Counted from the first letter of the stretch, positions 1 through 12,070 are shown. The stretch: DNA of 64,000 bases from Brevundimonas lutea (GCF_003704105.1 NZ_QUOQ01000002.1:620001-684000), one strand, 5' to 3'. Notes: generated by a model not told the origin, from the sequence alone. Made by a program: numbers and translations.

Positions 1-64
1 TGATGGAGGCGTGGCGGGAATGCGACAGTTTGTCCGCGACCGTCGTCATCCGATCACATTTCCT

Positions 65-93
65 TTGACCCTTTTCGCGACGCGGTGGCTAGT
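65..93 (+). promoter_or_regulatory. Candidate sigma-70 promoter for the TonB-dependent receptor
   Basis: TTGACC at 65-70 is followed after 17 bases by GCTAGT at 88-93, a reasonable alphaproteobacterial -35/-10 pair. It would give a leader of about 105 bases before the TTG start at 208. No other feature is visible in bases 1-207. This is motif matching only. Confidence 0.33.
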
Positions 94-207
94 CAACCTG
101 TGCCGGAATGCCGCAGGGGCGTGCCGGGGCGGTCGTATGACACAAAAATTCGCCGGCGGGGGGAGGTCCAGTTTTGGATTTCGTCGCCGGACTCAGGAGG
201 ACTAACT

Positions 208-3177
208 TTGAAAGTTCGCACCACTCGTGAGCGCCTGCTGGCCTCGACGATGATCGGCGGCATCGCGCTGGCCGCCATGGCCGCCACTCCGGCGCTCGCC
301 CAGGACGCCGGCGAGCCCGAAGCCACCGAGCTCGAAGAGATCGTCGTCACCGGCACCCGCATCCCGCAGGCCAACCTGGTGACCACCAGCCCGGTTACCC
401 AGGTCACGGGCGAGGACATCGACGTCGCCGGCGTGACCCGCGTCGAGGACCTGGTGACCCAGCTGCCGCAGGCCTTCGCCGCGCAGAACTCCACCGTCGC
501 CAACGGCGCCACCGGCACCGCCACCGTGTCGCTTCGCGGTCTCGGCTCCGACCGCACCCTGGTGCTGATCGACGGTCGTCGCATGGGCTACGGCTCGCCG
601 AACGACACCGCCGCCGACCTGAACCAGATCCCGGGTCAGCTGGTCGAGCGCGTTGAAGTCCTGACCGGTGGCGCCTCGGCCGTCTACGGGTCGGACGCCG
701 TCGCCGGCGTCGTGAACTTCATCATGCGCAAGGACTACGAGGGCGTTCAGATCGACGCCCAGTACGGCTTCTACCGTCACGAAAACGACTATGACGGCAG
801 CGGCAACCTGCGCAACGTCATCGCCGGTCGCGGCGAGACCAACCCCGATCAGTTCCGGTTGCCGGACGACACGGTGGTGGACGGCGAAAGCCGCGAAGTC
901 ACGCTGTCCATGGGCATCAACGCTCCCGACGGCCGTGGCAACATCACCGCCTACGCGGGTTATCGCGAAAACAACCCAGTCCTCCAGGGCTTCCGCGACT
1001 ATTCGGCGTGCGCCCTCGGCGTGCCGGCCGGAACGCCGATCCCCAGCGTCGGCGACAATCACCAGTGCGGCGGGTCGGGCACATCGTTCCCGGGCCAGTT
1101 CACGGACTTCGCGAACTACAACTTCACCGTCGATCAGACGACCGGCGACTTCATCCCGTACAGCACCGCCGCGAACGCCTACAACTTCGGCCCGCTGAAC
1201 TACTATCAGCGTCCTGACGAGCGCTACACTCTCGGCGCGTTCGGTCGTTACGAGTTCAACGAGCACGCCGAAGCGTTTGCCCAGCTGATGTTCACGGACT
1301 ACTCGTCCGTGGCGCAGATCGCCCCCTCGGGCAGCTTCTACAACAACGGCACCATCGGCTGCGACAACCCGTTGCTGTCGGCGCAGCAGTCAGCCGCCAT
1401 CGGTTGCAGCCCCGCCGACATCACCGCCGGCACCGACGTGCCCCTGTATATCGGTCGTCGTAACGTCGAGGGCGGCGGTCGTCAGGACTCGATCAACTAT
1501 CAGTCCTACCGGATGGTTGTCGGCCTGCGCGGCCTGATCACCGAGGGCTGGAACTACGACATCGCGGCTCAGTACAGCCGCGTCGATCTGGACCGGGTCT
1601 ATCTCAACGACTTTTCGGTTTCGCGTCTCGCCCGCGCGCTGGACGTGACATCCGTTGGTGGCGTGCCGACCTGTCGGTCGGTCATCGACGGCACCGATCC
1701 GGCGTGCGTGCCCTACGATCCGTTCTCGGTCGGCGGCATCACCCAGGAGCAGCTGGACTATCTCCAGATCCCGCTGATCCAGGCCGGTGAAACCACGCAG
1801 CAGATCGTGACCGCGGCCGTCACCGGCGACCTGGGCATGTATGGGTTCCAGTCGCCGTTCGCCAACAGCGGCGTTCAGGTCGCCTTCGGCGCCGAGTATC
1901 GTCGGGACGCTCTGGATTCGACCACGGACGCCGCCTTCGCCACCGGCGATGGCGCCGGTCAGGGCGGACCGACCATCGGCTTCGGCGGTTCGATCGACAC
2001 CAAGGACGTCTTCGCCGAAGTCCAGATCCCCTTGGCCGAAGGTCAGGCCTGGGCTGACTACGCCTCGATCGACGCGGCCTATCGCCACTCGGAGTATTCG
2101 ACCGGCATCGCCACCGACACCTACAAGGTCGGCGCCGACTACGCCCCGATCGAGGACATCCGTCTGCGGGCCAGCTACGCCCGCGCCGTCCGCGCTCCGA
2201 ACGTGATCGAACTGTTCACGGCTCAGGGCTTCAACCTGTTCGACCTCGACGAGGATCCCTGCGGTCCGGCCCAAACGGCGACTCTGGCGCAGTGCGTCGC
2301 CACGGGTGTTCCCACCGATCGTTACGGCACTCCGGGTCTCGACAGCCCGGCCGGTCAGTACAACTTCCTGCAAGGGGGCAATCCCGAACTGGAAGCCGAA
2401 GAGTCCGACACCTACACCATGGGCGTTGTCTTCACGCCCAGCTTCCTGCCCGGCTTCAACGCCTCGGTGGACTACTTCGACATCTCGATCGATGGTCTGG
2501 TCTCGACGTTCGGTGCGCTCAACACGCTGAATGCCTGCTACGAAAACAACGACCAGACGGCGTGCGACCGCATCAACCGTAACCCCAATGGTCAGCTGTG
2601 GGTCGGCAGCGGCTTCGTCGAAGACCTGAACATCAACATCGGTAGCCTCGAGACCAAGGGCATCGACTTCAACGTCAACTACGGTCTGGACCTGGCCGAC
2701 TTCGGCATGGACCGTTACGGCCAGCTGGCTCTGAACTTCTCGGCCACCCTGCTGGACGAGTATATCGTTGATGTGGGTGACGGCTCGACGATCTACGACT
2801 GCGTTGGCTTCTACGGAAACCAGTGCGGCCAGCCGACGCCGGAGTATCGTCACCGCGCGCGCCTGACCTGGGTGACCCCGTGGGCTGTCGACATTTCGGG
2901 TACGTGGCGCCACATGGGTGAAGCTGAGCTGTTCGTCCTGAACGGTGATGGCGGCAACCGGATCGACCGCTACTTCGACGCCGAGAACTACTTCGACCTC
3001 TCGGCGGCGTGGCAGATCCGCGACAACGTCAACTTCCGCATCGGTGTGAACAACGTGTTCGATAACGATCCGCCGCTGTCCTACAGCGTCGGCACCACCG
3101 GCAACGGCAACACCTATCCGCAGTCTTACGACGCCCTGGGCCAGTACTGGTTCTTCGGCCTGACCGCGGACTTCTAA
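208..3177 (+). CDS. TonB-dependent outer-membrane receptor
   Basis: The product is a 989-residue outer-membrane active-transport barrel. A frame open from base 85 exists, but the TTG at 208 is the best start: AGGAGG lies at 195-200, seven bases upstream, and the protein then begins directly with a signal peptide (MKVRTTRERLLAS..., cleaved after ALAQ near residue 32). A TonB-box-like segment (EEIVVTGTRI) follows, then a plug domain (SPVTQVTGEDIDVAGV..., VLIDGRRMGYGS, GGASAVYGSDAVAGVVNFI). The rest is alternating beta-strand sequence ending in aromatic FGLTADF, the usual barrel C-terminus. The class is clear. The substrate cannot be told, as no enzyme or regulator adjoins it. A strong terminator follows, so it is probably monocistronic. 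Confidence 0.94.
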   Translation: MKVRTTRERLLASTMIGGIALAAMAATPALAQDAGEPEATELEEIVVTGTRIPQANLVTTSPVTQVTGEDIDVAGVTRVEDLVTQLPQAFAAQNSTVANGATGTATVSLRGLGSDRTLVLIDGRRMGYGSPNDTAADLNQIPGQLVERVEVLTGGASAVYGSDAVAGVVNFIMRKDYEGVQIDAQYGFYRHENDYDGSGNLRNVIAGRGETNPDQFRLPDDTVVDGESREVTLSMGINAPDGRGNITAYAGYRENNPVLQGFRDYSACALGVPAGTPIPSVGDNHQCGGSGTSFPGQFTDFANYNFTVDQTTGDFIPYSTAANAYNFGPLNYYQRPDERYTLGAFGRYEFNEHAEAFAQLMFTDYSSVAQIAPSGSFYNNGTIGCDNPLLSAQQSAAIGCSPADITAGTDVPLYIGRRNVEGGGRQDSINYQSYRMVVGLRGLITEGWNYDIAAQYSRVDLDRVYLNDFSVSRLARALDVTSVGGVPTCRSVIDGTDPACVPYDPFSVGGITQEQLDYLQIPLIQAGETTQQIVTAAVTGDLGMYGFQSPFANSGVQVAFGAEYRRDALDSTTDAAFATGDGAGQGGPTIGFGGSIDTKDVFAEVQIPLAEGQAWADYASIDAAYRHSEYSTGIATDTYKVGADYAPIEDIRLRASYARAVRAPNVIELFTAQGFNLFDLDEDPCGPAQTATLAQCVATGVPTDRYGTPGLDSPAGQYNFLQGGNPELEAEESDTYTMGVVFTPSFLPGFNASVDYFDISIDGLVSTFGALNTLNACYENNDQTACDRINRNPNGQLWVGSGFVEDLNINIGSLETKGIDFNVNYGLDLADFGMDRYGQLALNFSATLLDEYIVDVGDGSTIYDCVGFYGNQCGQPTPEYRHRARLTWVTPWAVDISGTWRHMGEAELFVLNGDGGNRIDRYFDAENYFDLSAAWQIRDNVNFRIGVNNVFDNDPPLSYSVGTTGNGNTYPQSYDALGQYWFFGLTADF

Positions 3178-3206
3178 AAACCGCGATCCTTTGGGGTCAC
3201 GGAAAG

Positions 3207-3238
3207 GGCGGCGAGGCTTCGGCTTCGCCGCCTTTTTT
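3207..3238 (+). terminator. Rho-independent terminator after the receptor gene
   Basis: GGCGGCGA at 3207-3214 pairs perfectly with TCGCCGCC at 3225-3232. The stem continues through G-T, G-C and C-G pairs to a TTCG tetraloop at 3218-3221. Six T residues follow at 3233-3238. This is a textbook intrinsic terminator 30 bases past the receptor stop codon. Confidence 0.93.
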
Positions 3239-3333
3239 CTTTGAGATCAGCGGCTTACCTATCTCGCGCCGAAGGTGCGCATGCTGGCGATCGCCATGAC
3301 CGGCGCTCACGACGCCGTTGCGGCCGGGTGCGG

Positions 3334-5997
<2,664 letters not shown>

Positions 5998-6002
5998 CTT
6001 GG

Positions 6003-6527
6003 TCAGTACTCCCATTGCCGATCGGCAATGCGGTGTTTCGATGCGTAGTGCGCGCGATTGGTGAACTGCAGCATCAAAGCGGTGACAGCGGTTGATACGA
6101 GCCCACGCGAATTGACTTCCACCTTCTCGCCATTCTCTTTGACGTAGGGCTTCGCGCTAAACGTTAGCGCTTTAGCAAGCGCGGTGATTTTCGTATCATC
6201 GAACGAGCAATGGACGCGGTGCGCAAACTCGTTCCGAATTTTCCGCAGACGTTCACACTCGGCATGTTCAGTCTCGGAAAGCACTCCGATTGCCCGTGCG
6301 ATCGCAATTCGAGCCGAGAAGGTGCCCAAGGGCGCGCTAAACCCTTCAATCAGTTTCTCAACGGCAGGAACATCGAGGAGCCGAGCACGGATTGCTTCAG
6401 CCAACTGGTTATCGATGAAGCTGCACGCCACCAGAACCAAGCCCCGATCGCTTTCACGGTTGAGTTCAGGGAGTACTGCGGAAAAAGCTTCCAGATGGGG
6501 CGGAGGCCAATCGCTTCGAGGGGTCAT
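6003..6527 (-). CDS. MltR-like small protein inside the split metH operon
   Basis: A 174-residue protein whose central part ([21 protein letters not shown], then [11 protein letters not shown] near residues 90-105) resembles the MltR/YggD mannitol-repressor-like family, helical proteins of poorly known role. No classical DNA-binding helix-turn-helix is visible. It lies exactly between the two metH halves. Its ATG overlaps the stop of metH part 1 as ATGA (6524-6527), and its stop at 6003-6005 is five bases before the preferred start of metH part 2. Its base composition is visibly more AT-rich and its codons less GC-biased than its neighbours, which suggests recent acquisition. No function in methionine synthesis should be assumed. 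The family call is moderate; that it is a real gene is supported by length and coupling. Confidence 0.78.
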   Translation of the reverse strand: MTPRSDWPPPHLEAFSAVLPELNRESDRGLVLVACSFIDNQLAEAIRARLLDVPAVEKLIEGFSAPLGTFSARIAIARAIGVLSETEHAECERLRKIRNEFAHRVHCSFDDTKITALAKALTFSAKPYVKENGEKVEVNSRGLVSTAVTALMLQFTNRAHYASKHRIADRQWEY

Positions 6528-7588
6528 GCCACCGCCTCGAACGGCTCAAGTCCCGACAGACGCATGGCCGTCGGACGCACCGGGATCGCGCGCGGCTCGA
6601 CCCCCGCCACGCCCTGGGCCACACAGGCGATGTGCTCCGGCGTCGTGCCGCAACAGCCGCCAACGATATTGACCAGGCCGGACGTCGCCCATTCCTCGAT
6701 GAAGTGGGCGGTTTCGTGGGGTTGTTCGTCGTACTGGCCCATGGCGTTGGGCAGGCCGGCGTTGGGATAGGCGGCGACCAGGGTGTCGGCCACCCGCGCC
6801 AGCTCGGCCACATGCGGCCGCATCAGGTCGGCGCCCAGCGCGCAGTTGAACCCGACCGCGAACGGCTTGGCGTGGCGCACGCTGTTCCAGAAGGCCTCGG
6901 CGGTCTGGCCAGACAGGGTGCGGCCGGAGCGGTCGGTAATGGTGCCGCTGATCCACAGGGGCAGGGGCTCATAGCCCTCGTCTTCCAGGTCCAGGATGGC
7001 CTTGATCGCCGCCTTGCAGTTCAGGGTGTCGAACACCGTCTCGATCAGGAACAGATCGACCCCGCCCTGATGCAGCGCCCGGGCCTGCTGGCTGTAGGCG
7101 GCATAGACCTCATCATACGAAACGGCGCGAAAGCCGGGGTCGTTCACGTCCGGGCTGATCGACAGGGTGCGGTTCGTCGGGCCGATGGCGCCGGCGACGA
7201 ACCGGGGTTTGTGCGGCTCCTTCGCGGTCCAGCGGTCGGCGACCTCGCGCGCGATCCGGGCGCCCTCGACGTTCAGGTCATGGACCGCGTCCTCCAGCCC
7301 ATAGTCGGCCTGGGCGATCGTCGTGGACGAGAAGGTGTTGGTCTCGGAGATGTCGGCGCCCGAGGCGTAGTAGAGGTCGTGCAGGTCCGCGACGATGTCG
7401 GGCCGGGTCAGGATCAGGGTGTCATTGTTGCCCTTCTGCGGAAGGGGCCGCTCGGCGAACCGCTCGCCGCGAAAGTCGGCCTCGGACAGCGCGCGCCGCT
7501 GGATCATCACCCCCCAGGCGCCGTCCAGCACCAGGATGCGCTCGCGCGCGGCGGCATGCAGGGCGGCGATGCGTTCGGTGCGGGTCAT
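6524..7588 (-). CDS. metH: Methionine synthase, homocysteine S-methyltransferase part
   Basis: A 354-residue homocysteine-binding half of split MetH. It holds zinc-activated homocysteine, which is methylated by methylcobalamin on the partner protein encoded at 3334-5997. The expected three zinc cysteines are present: C249 in GFNCALG, and C312/C313 in [10 protein letters not shown]. The N-terminus shows the family signature [13 protein letters not shown]. The frame is open further upstream, but ATG 7588 overlaps the metF stop as ATGA and gives the usual family length. Its own stop overlaps the start of the MltR-like gene, so translation along the operon is coupled. Confidence 0.95.
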   Translation of the reverse strand: MTRTERIAALHAAARERILVLDGAWGVMIQRRALSEADFRGERFAERPLPQKGNNDTLILTRPDIVADLHDLYYASGADISETNTFSSTTIAQADYGLEDAVHDLNVEGARIAREVADRWTAKEPHKPRFVAGAIGPTNRTLSISPDVNDPGFRAVSYDEVYAAYSQQARALHQGGVDLFLIETVFDTLNCKAAIKAILDLEDEGYEPLPLWISGTITDRSGRTLSGQTAEAFWNSVRHAKPFAVGFNCALGADLMRPHVAELARVADTLVAAYPNAGLPNAMGQYDEQPHETAHFIEEWATSGLVNIVGGCCGTTPEHIACVAQGVAGVEPRAIPVRPTAMRLSGLEPFEAVA

Positions 7589-8553
7589 GGGGCGGCCCTG
7601 TGCTCGCGCACCCCCAGCACCCGGCAGATGGCGTAGACCAGGCCCGCCCGGTTCAGGGTGTAGAAGTGGAAATCCTGAAAACCCTCCTCCTGCAGCCGCG
7701 CGCAGGTTTCGGCGGCGATCGAGGCCGCCAGCAGGCGCCGGGTGTCGGGATCGTCGTCCAGCCCCTCGAAATGCGCCGAAAGCCAATCGGGCACACTGGC
7801 TCCGCACGCCCCGCACATCCGCTTCAGTCCGGCGAAATTGGTCACCGGCATGATCCCGGGGATCAGCGGGATCTCGATCCCCGCCGCCCGCACCCGGTCG
7901 CGAAAGCGCAGAAAGGCGTCGATGTCGAAGAAGAACTGGCTGACGGCCCGCGTGGCCCCGGCGTCCACCTTGGCCTTCAGCACCTCGATGTCGTGGTCCA
8001 GCGACGGGCTCTCGGGATGCCGTTCGGGATAGACGCCGACGGTCACGTCGAACCCGCCGGCCCGGCTGATGGCGGCGGTCAATTCGGTAGCGTTGGCGTA
8101 GCCGTCCTCGCGCGGGCGATAAACGCCGCCGATGCCGGCGCCATCCGGCGGATCGCCACGCAGGGCCACGATGTGGTCGACGCCGATGGCCTTGTAGCCG
8201 GCGATGACCTCATCGACCTCGTCGCGGCTGGCCTCAACGCAGGTCAGGTGGGCGGCGGGGCGCAGGCTGGTTTCGGCGATGATCCGCTGGACCGTCCTGT
8301 GGGTCCGCTCCCGCGTCGAGCCGCCCGCGCCATAGGTCACCGACACGAACGCCGGATTGAGCGGCGCGAGCCGGCGGATGGATTGCCACAGCCGGTCCTC
8401 AGCCTCGTCGGTCTTGGGCGGGAAGAATTCGAACGAAACCCGCACCGGCTCATGGTTAGACCCCGCCCGCGCCACCGGCCCGAGCGGCGACAGCAAGAGG
8501 GCGCGGGCCTGGGCCAAGGTCGGTCCCACGGGGGAGGCGAGGGGGATCGACAT
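7585..8553 (-). CDS. metF: Methylenetetrahydrofolate reductase
   Basis: A 322-residue FAD enzyme reducing 5,10-methylene- to 5-methyltetrahydrofolate, the methyl donor for MetH. Family signatures are [14 protein letters not shown] with its catalytic Glu, [40 protein letters not shown] and [16 protein letters not shown] 8553 is chosen because it overlaps the upstream gene's stop (TGATG); the reading frame continues further but without family similarity. The stop overlaps the metH start (ATGA). Position between the ArsR-type regulator and metH fits a methyl-cycle operon. Confidence 0.96.
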   Translation of the reverse strand: MSIPLASPVGPTLAQARALLLSPLGPVARAGSNHEPVRVSFEFFPPKTDEAEDRLWQSIRRLAPLNPAFVSVTYGAGGSTRERTHRTVQRIIAETSLRPAAHLTCVEASRDEVDEVIAGYKAIGVDHIVALRGDPPDGAGIGGVYRPREDGYANATELTAAISRAGGFDVTVGVYPERHPESPSLDHDIEVLKAKVDAGATRAVSQFFFDIDAFLRFRDRVRAAGIEIPLIPGIMPVTNFAGLKRMCGACGASVPDWLSAHFEGLDDDPDTRRLLAASIAAETCARLQEEGFQDFHFYTLNRAGLVYAICRVLGVREHRAAP

Positions 8554-9515
8554 CAGGCCACGCCTCTCGCTTCGACGACCGCTCGGCGCGCGGTCCACAG
8601 GGTCACGGTCAGGCCGTCATGGTCGGGGGGCAGGGCCACGGGCGCGGCCGGGGTCAACCCGGCCTCGCGCAGCCACTCGCCGATCTCGGCGTCGGTGAAG
8701 CCCAGCCGGCGATGCTGATGCTCCTCGCGCAGCCGCTCGTGGTCGTGGGGCGCGAAGTCGGCGATCAGGATGCGGCCGCCGGGCGCCACCAGCCGCGTCG
8801 CCTCGGCCACGGCGGAGGCCGGATCGGACAGATAGTGCAGCACCTGATGCACGATCACCAGTTCGGCGCTCTGGGCCGGCAGGCGGGTGGCGAAGATGTC
8901 GCCGTGGCGCAGTTCGACCTTCTCCAGCCCCGCCCGCGACACGTTGGAGCGGGCGATGTTGAGCATGTTCTGGCTGAGGTCCAGGCCGATCGCCACCCGC
9001 GCCCGCTTGCCCACCAGGGTCAGCATCCGCCCCGAGCCGGTGCCCAGATCGACCACCCGGTCGAACGGACCGGGTCCGATCAGCCGGTCGATGGCCGCCT
9101 CGACCGCGGTTTCGGAGACATAGAGGCTGCGAATCCGGTCCCACTGCGGCGCCACGCGCTCGAAATAGGCCTCGGCCTCGACCTCGCGCTCCTTGCGCAC
9201 CTGCTCCAGCCGCTGGTGGTCGCGGTCGAAGGCGTCGTCCTCGATCAAATCGAGAGCCGTCTCGACCAGCCGCCGCGCGGCGGCCTCCGACGACAGGCGA
9301 TAGAAGACCCGCGCCCCGTCCGGAAACCGTTCGATCAGCCCGGCGTCGGCCATCAGCTTCAGGTGTCGCGACACGCGCGGCTGGCTCTGCTCCAGAATGC
9401 CGGATAGCTCCATCACCGACAGTTCGTCGGCCGCCAGCAGCGACAGCACCCTCAGGCGCGTCGGCTCCCCCGCCGCGCGCAATGCCTCGATCGCCTGGTC
9501 CGCGCTGAAACTCAT
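8553..9515 (-). CDS. ArsR-family regulator fused to a SAM-dependent methyltransferase
   Basis: A 320-residue two-domain protein. Residues about 5-80 are an ArsR/SmtB winged helix (EPTRLRVLSLLAADELSVMEL, then the recognition helix QPRVSRHLKLMADAGLI). Residues about 115-310 are a class I methyltransferase with SAM motif VVDLGTGSGR at 155-164 and a HQVLHYLSDP segment. Metal-binding cysteines typical of ArsR are absent. Start 9515 is preferred over an upstream in-frame ATG because the latter lies within the palindrome at 9519-9544. Heading a metF-metH operon, it is best read as a sensor of S-adenosylhomocysteine or SAM, comparable in role to SahR of other proteobacteria. The ligand is an inference. 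Confidence 0.9.
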   Translation of the reverse strand: MSFSADQAIEALRAAGEPTRLRVLSLLAADELSVMELSGILEQSQPRVSRHLKLMADAGLIERFPDGARVFYRLSSEAAARRLVETALDLIEDDAFDRDHQRLEQVRKEREVEAEAYFERVAPQWDRIRSLYVSETAVEAAIDRLIGPGPFDRVVDLGTGSGRMLTLVGKRARVAIGLDLSQNMLNIARSNVSRAGLEKVELRHGDIFATRLPAQSAELVIVHQVLHYLSDPASAVAEATRLVAPGGRILIADFAPHDHERLREEHQHRRLGFTDAEIGEWLREAGLTPAAPVALPPDHDGLTVTLWTARRAVVEARGVA

Positions 9516-9518
9516 CGG

Positions 9519-9544
9519 ATCATATAAGGATATCCTTATATGAT
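9519..9544. promoter_or_regulatory. Perfect 26-bp palindrome, probable operator of the ArsR-methyltransferase regulator
   Basis: The half site ATCATATAAGGAT at 9519-9531 is followed at once by its exact reverse complement up to 9544, with no spacer. It lies 4-29 bases upstream of the regulator's ATG (9515), where promoter and ribosome site must be. The AT-rich, gapless symmetry resembles SahR-type operators of methionine genes. Autoregulation of the metF-metH operon is inferred. Confidence 0.8.
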
Positions 9545-9566
9545 TATGCAAGCGGAAATGAGGGCG

Positions 9567-10490
9567 TCAGCGCGCCTCGGTCACCAGATCCCGACCCGCG
9601 AAATGGGCCTCCAGGTTCGCCAGCAACAGCCGCAGCATGGCTTGCACCGCCTGATCGGTCGCGCCGGCGGTGTGCGGCGTCAGGACGGTGTTGGGGACAT
9701 CGGCCCAGCGCGCGGGATCGGTCGGTTCCTCGGCGAAGACATCCAGCGCCGCCGCCCCGAGCTTGCCGGATTTCAGCGCCGTAATCAGGGCGTCCTCGTC
9801 GATCAACTGGCCGCGCGCCACATTGACCAGCAGACCGTCCGAGCCCAGCGCCTCGATCACCTCGGCCGAGATCAGCCCGCGATTGGTCTCATCCGCGCGG
9901 CAGGCCACCACCAGAATGTCGGACCATCTGGCCAAATCCATCAGGCTGTCGGTGCGGGGCCAGTCGGCGGCCTTGTCGCGCGGCGCCCACCAGGCCACGT
10001 CCATGCCGAAGACTTCGGCCCGGCGCGCCACCGCCTCGCCGATCGAGCCCAGACCGACGATGCCGACCCGCTTGCCACGCAGCGACGGCGACAGGCTCTT
10101 GGCCTCAGGTGTCCAGCCGCCAGCGCGCAGTGACCGGTCGCCCTGGACGATGTTACGCACCGACCCCAGGATCAGACCCATCGCATGGTCGGCCACGTCC
10201 TCGTGATTGACCCCCGGCGCATGGCTGACCTTCAGGCCCCGTTCGCGGCACCAGTCGACATCGATGCCGTCGTGGCCCGAGGTGAAACAGGCGATCAGCT
10301 CCAGCCGGGGCAAGCCCTCGACCAGAACCGAATCCAGCGGGAACTCCCCCGCGACGATCAGGGCGCGAACGGCGTCCCGCGCCTCGATCGGCGGACCCTC
10401 CCACAGGCGAAAGACGTCGTAAGTCGGTTCCAGAAACACCGACAGCGGCGCCAGATGACGCTGGACGATCAGAACGGCGGGACGGCTCAT
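9567..10490 (-). CDS. D-isomer-specific 2-hydroxyacid dehydrogenase (hydroxypyruvate/glyoxylate reductase type)
   Basis: A 307-residue cytosolic NAD(P)-dependent dehydrogenase. The nucleotide-binding GxGxxG (GLGSIG) is at 146-151. The catalytic triad is recognisable as R226 in NVARG, E254/E255 in FAEEP and H273 in TPHTAG. SGHDGIDVDW and APGVNHEDVADHAMGLIL are family signatures. Length is normal for the glyoxylate/hydroxypyruvate reductase branch. The substrate cannot be fixed from sequence, and it is not obviously part of the methionine operon: it ends 22 bases before that operon's palindrome and has no coupling to neighbours. Confidence 0.92.
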   Translation of the reverse strand: MSRPAVLIVQRHLAPLSVFLEPTYDVFRLWEGPPIEARDAVRALIVAGEFPLDSVLVEGLPRLELIACFTSGHDGIDVDWCRERGLKVSHAPGVNHEDVADHAMGLILGSVRNIVQGDRSLRAGGWTPEAKSLSPSLRGKRVGIVGLGSIGEAVARRAEVFGMDVAWWAPRDKAADWPRTDSLMDLARWSDILVVACRADETNRGLISAEVIEALGSDGLLVNVARGQLIDEDALITALKSGKLGAAALDVFAEEPTDPARWADVPNTVLTPHTAGATDQAVQAMLRLLLANLEAHFAGRDLVTEAR

Positions 10491-10534
10491 GACCCGAAGG
10501 CGTCGCGCCTCCGGGCCCGGCCGTCAAGCCTGGC

Positions 10535-12070
10535 CTACCAGGCCCAGTTGTCGTGGTCGCGCTGGTCGCCCTGAAGCCGCAGCAGGAAATCGGAGCTGCC
10601 GTCGCCGTCAATGTCGAGGTTCAGGAAGGTGACGCCGCCCTGATAGGTCAGGGTCGCCTGTCCGGCCTGGCCCGAGAAGGCGTCGACCAGGGCGAAGGCT
10701 TGGTCGCCGCCGCGGGTGGTGTCGGCATCGATGCGGCTGAGATCGATCCGATCCTCGTCGGCCAGATCGGTGATGCGGTCCGACAGGGCCACGGACGAGT
10801 CCTGGATCGACCGGAACACGAAGGTATCGCCCCCGGAGCCGCCGGTCAGCTGGTCCTGGCCGCGGCCGCCGATCAGGGTGTCGCGCCCACCGCCGCCGGA
10901 CAGGACATTGAAGCCATCCGAGCCGGTGATGACATTGTCCAGGCTGTTGCCGATGCCATAGGTCGCCGAACCGGTCAGGGTCAGGTCTTCGACATAGACG
11001 CGGGCCAGGTTCAGATTGACCGAGGTGATGATGTGGTCGCGGCCTTCGCCCCGGTTCTCCCAGACCCGGTCCGAGGCGTGATCGACATAATAGGTGTCGT
11101 CGCCGCGCCCGCCGGCCATCTGGTCGGCGCCGCCGCGCCCGTCCAGGATGTTGTCGCCGGAATTGCCGACCAGCCGGTTGGCCTGGCTGTTGCCGATCGC
11201 GTCGATGTCGCCGGAGCCGGTCAGGACCAGCCGCTCGACATAGGTCCCGGCCAGGTCATAGCTGACCGAGGAACGGATTTCGTCGAAGCCTTCGCGGTTG
11301 TTCTCCACCACCACGTCGTCGCGATGATCGACGATGTAGATGTCGTCGCCCTTGCCGCCCTCCATGAAGTCGGCGCCGCCGCGACCGTCGAGGATGTTGT
11401 CGCCCGCGTTGCCGGTGAGGATGTTCTGCAGGCTGTTGCCCGTGGCGTTGATGTTCGCCGAGCCGCGCAGCGTGAGATCCTCGACATTGGCGCCCAGGGT
11501 GTAGCTGATGGTCGCCTCGACCAGATCGAAGCCCTCGCCGCCGTGCTCCAGAATCCGGTCACCGGCGTTGTCGACCACATAGACGTCGTTGCCGCGTCCG
11601 CCTTCCAGCCAATCGGCGCCCGTGCCGCCGTCCAGCCAGTCGTCGCCGTCGCCACCGAGCAGGGTGTCGTCGCCCCCGAAGCCGAACATGTAGTCGTCGC
11701 CGCCATAAGCGTTCAGCCAGTCGTCGTAGCGTCCGCCATAGAAGTCGTCATCGCCGCTGAACATGGCGACATAGGCGTTCTCGCGCGCGTTCTTGTCCGC
11801 CCAGCGGAAATAGTCCTCGGCGTCGAGGTTCAGCCCGGTGATCGAGAAATCCAGCTCGTCGTAATAGCTGCTCTCGATCTCGAAGATGCGGCCGTAAACG
11901 TTGCCGTACCAGTCGTAGTCGAAGTCGCCGTAATAGTCGGTGTAGTCGCCGGGCGCGTGCTTGACCTCGATGTGGTCGTCGCCCCACCAGGTGTCCGGTC
12001 CGATCAGGTCGCGCAGGTCCAGCGTGCGCATGTCGAGACGGAAATTGTCGCCAACGGTCAGGACGGCCAT
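10535..12070 (-). CDS. RTX-type calcium-binding repeat protein with three tandem 82-residue modules
   Basis: A 511-residue acidic protein without a Sec signal peptide. It has a Tyr/Asp-rich N-terminus (about 25-120), then GGxGxD nonapeptides (113-160). Three tandem modules follow at about 158-239, 240-321 and 322-402. Each runs GGRGNDVYVVDN, a beta-strand segment, VEDLTLxGSxxxxATGNSLxN and GDNILDGRGGAD. The C-terminus (FVFRSIQDSS, DRITDLADEDRIDLS, LDIDGDGSSDFLLRL) resembles serralysin/M10 C-terminal domains and probably carries a type I secretion signal. No protease or lipase motif is visible. No type I exporter lies in the window. Likely a secreted Ca2+-binding structural or adhesive protein; the role is unproven. 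Confidence 0.88.
   Translation of the reverse strand: MAVLTVGDNFRLDMRTLDLRDLIGPDTWWGDDHIEVKHAPGDYTDYYGDFDYDWYGNVYGRIFEIESSYYDELDFSITGLNLDAEDYFRWADKNARENAYVAMFSGDDDFYGGRYDDWLNAYGGDDYMFGFGGDDTLLGGDGDDWLDGGTGADWLEGGRGNDVYVVDNAGDRILEHGGEGFDLVEATISYTLGANVEDLTLRGSANINATGNSLQNILTGNAGDNILDGRGGADFMEGGKGDDIYIVDHRDDVVVENNREGFDEIRSSVSYDLAGTYVERLVLTGSGDIDAIGNSQANRLVGNSGDNILDGRGGADQMAGGRGDDTYYVDHASDRVWENRGEGRDHIITSVNLNLARVYVEDLTLTGSATYGIGNSLDNVITGSDGFNVLSGGGGRDTLIGGRGQDQLTGGSGGDTFVFRSIQDSSVALSDRITDLADEDRIDLSRIDADTTRGGDQAFALVDAFSGQAGQATLTYQGGVTFLNLDIDGDGSSDFLLRLQGDQRDHDNWAW

Noticed and set aside
6210-6770. Plus-strand frame across the MltR-like gene
   Set aside because: It lacks any recognisable domain and overlaps two supported minus-strand genes.
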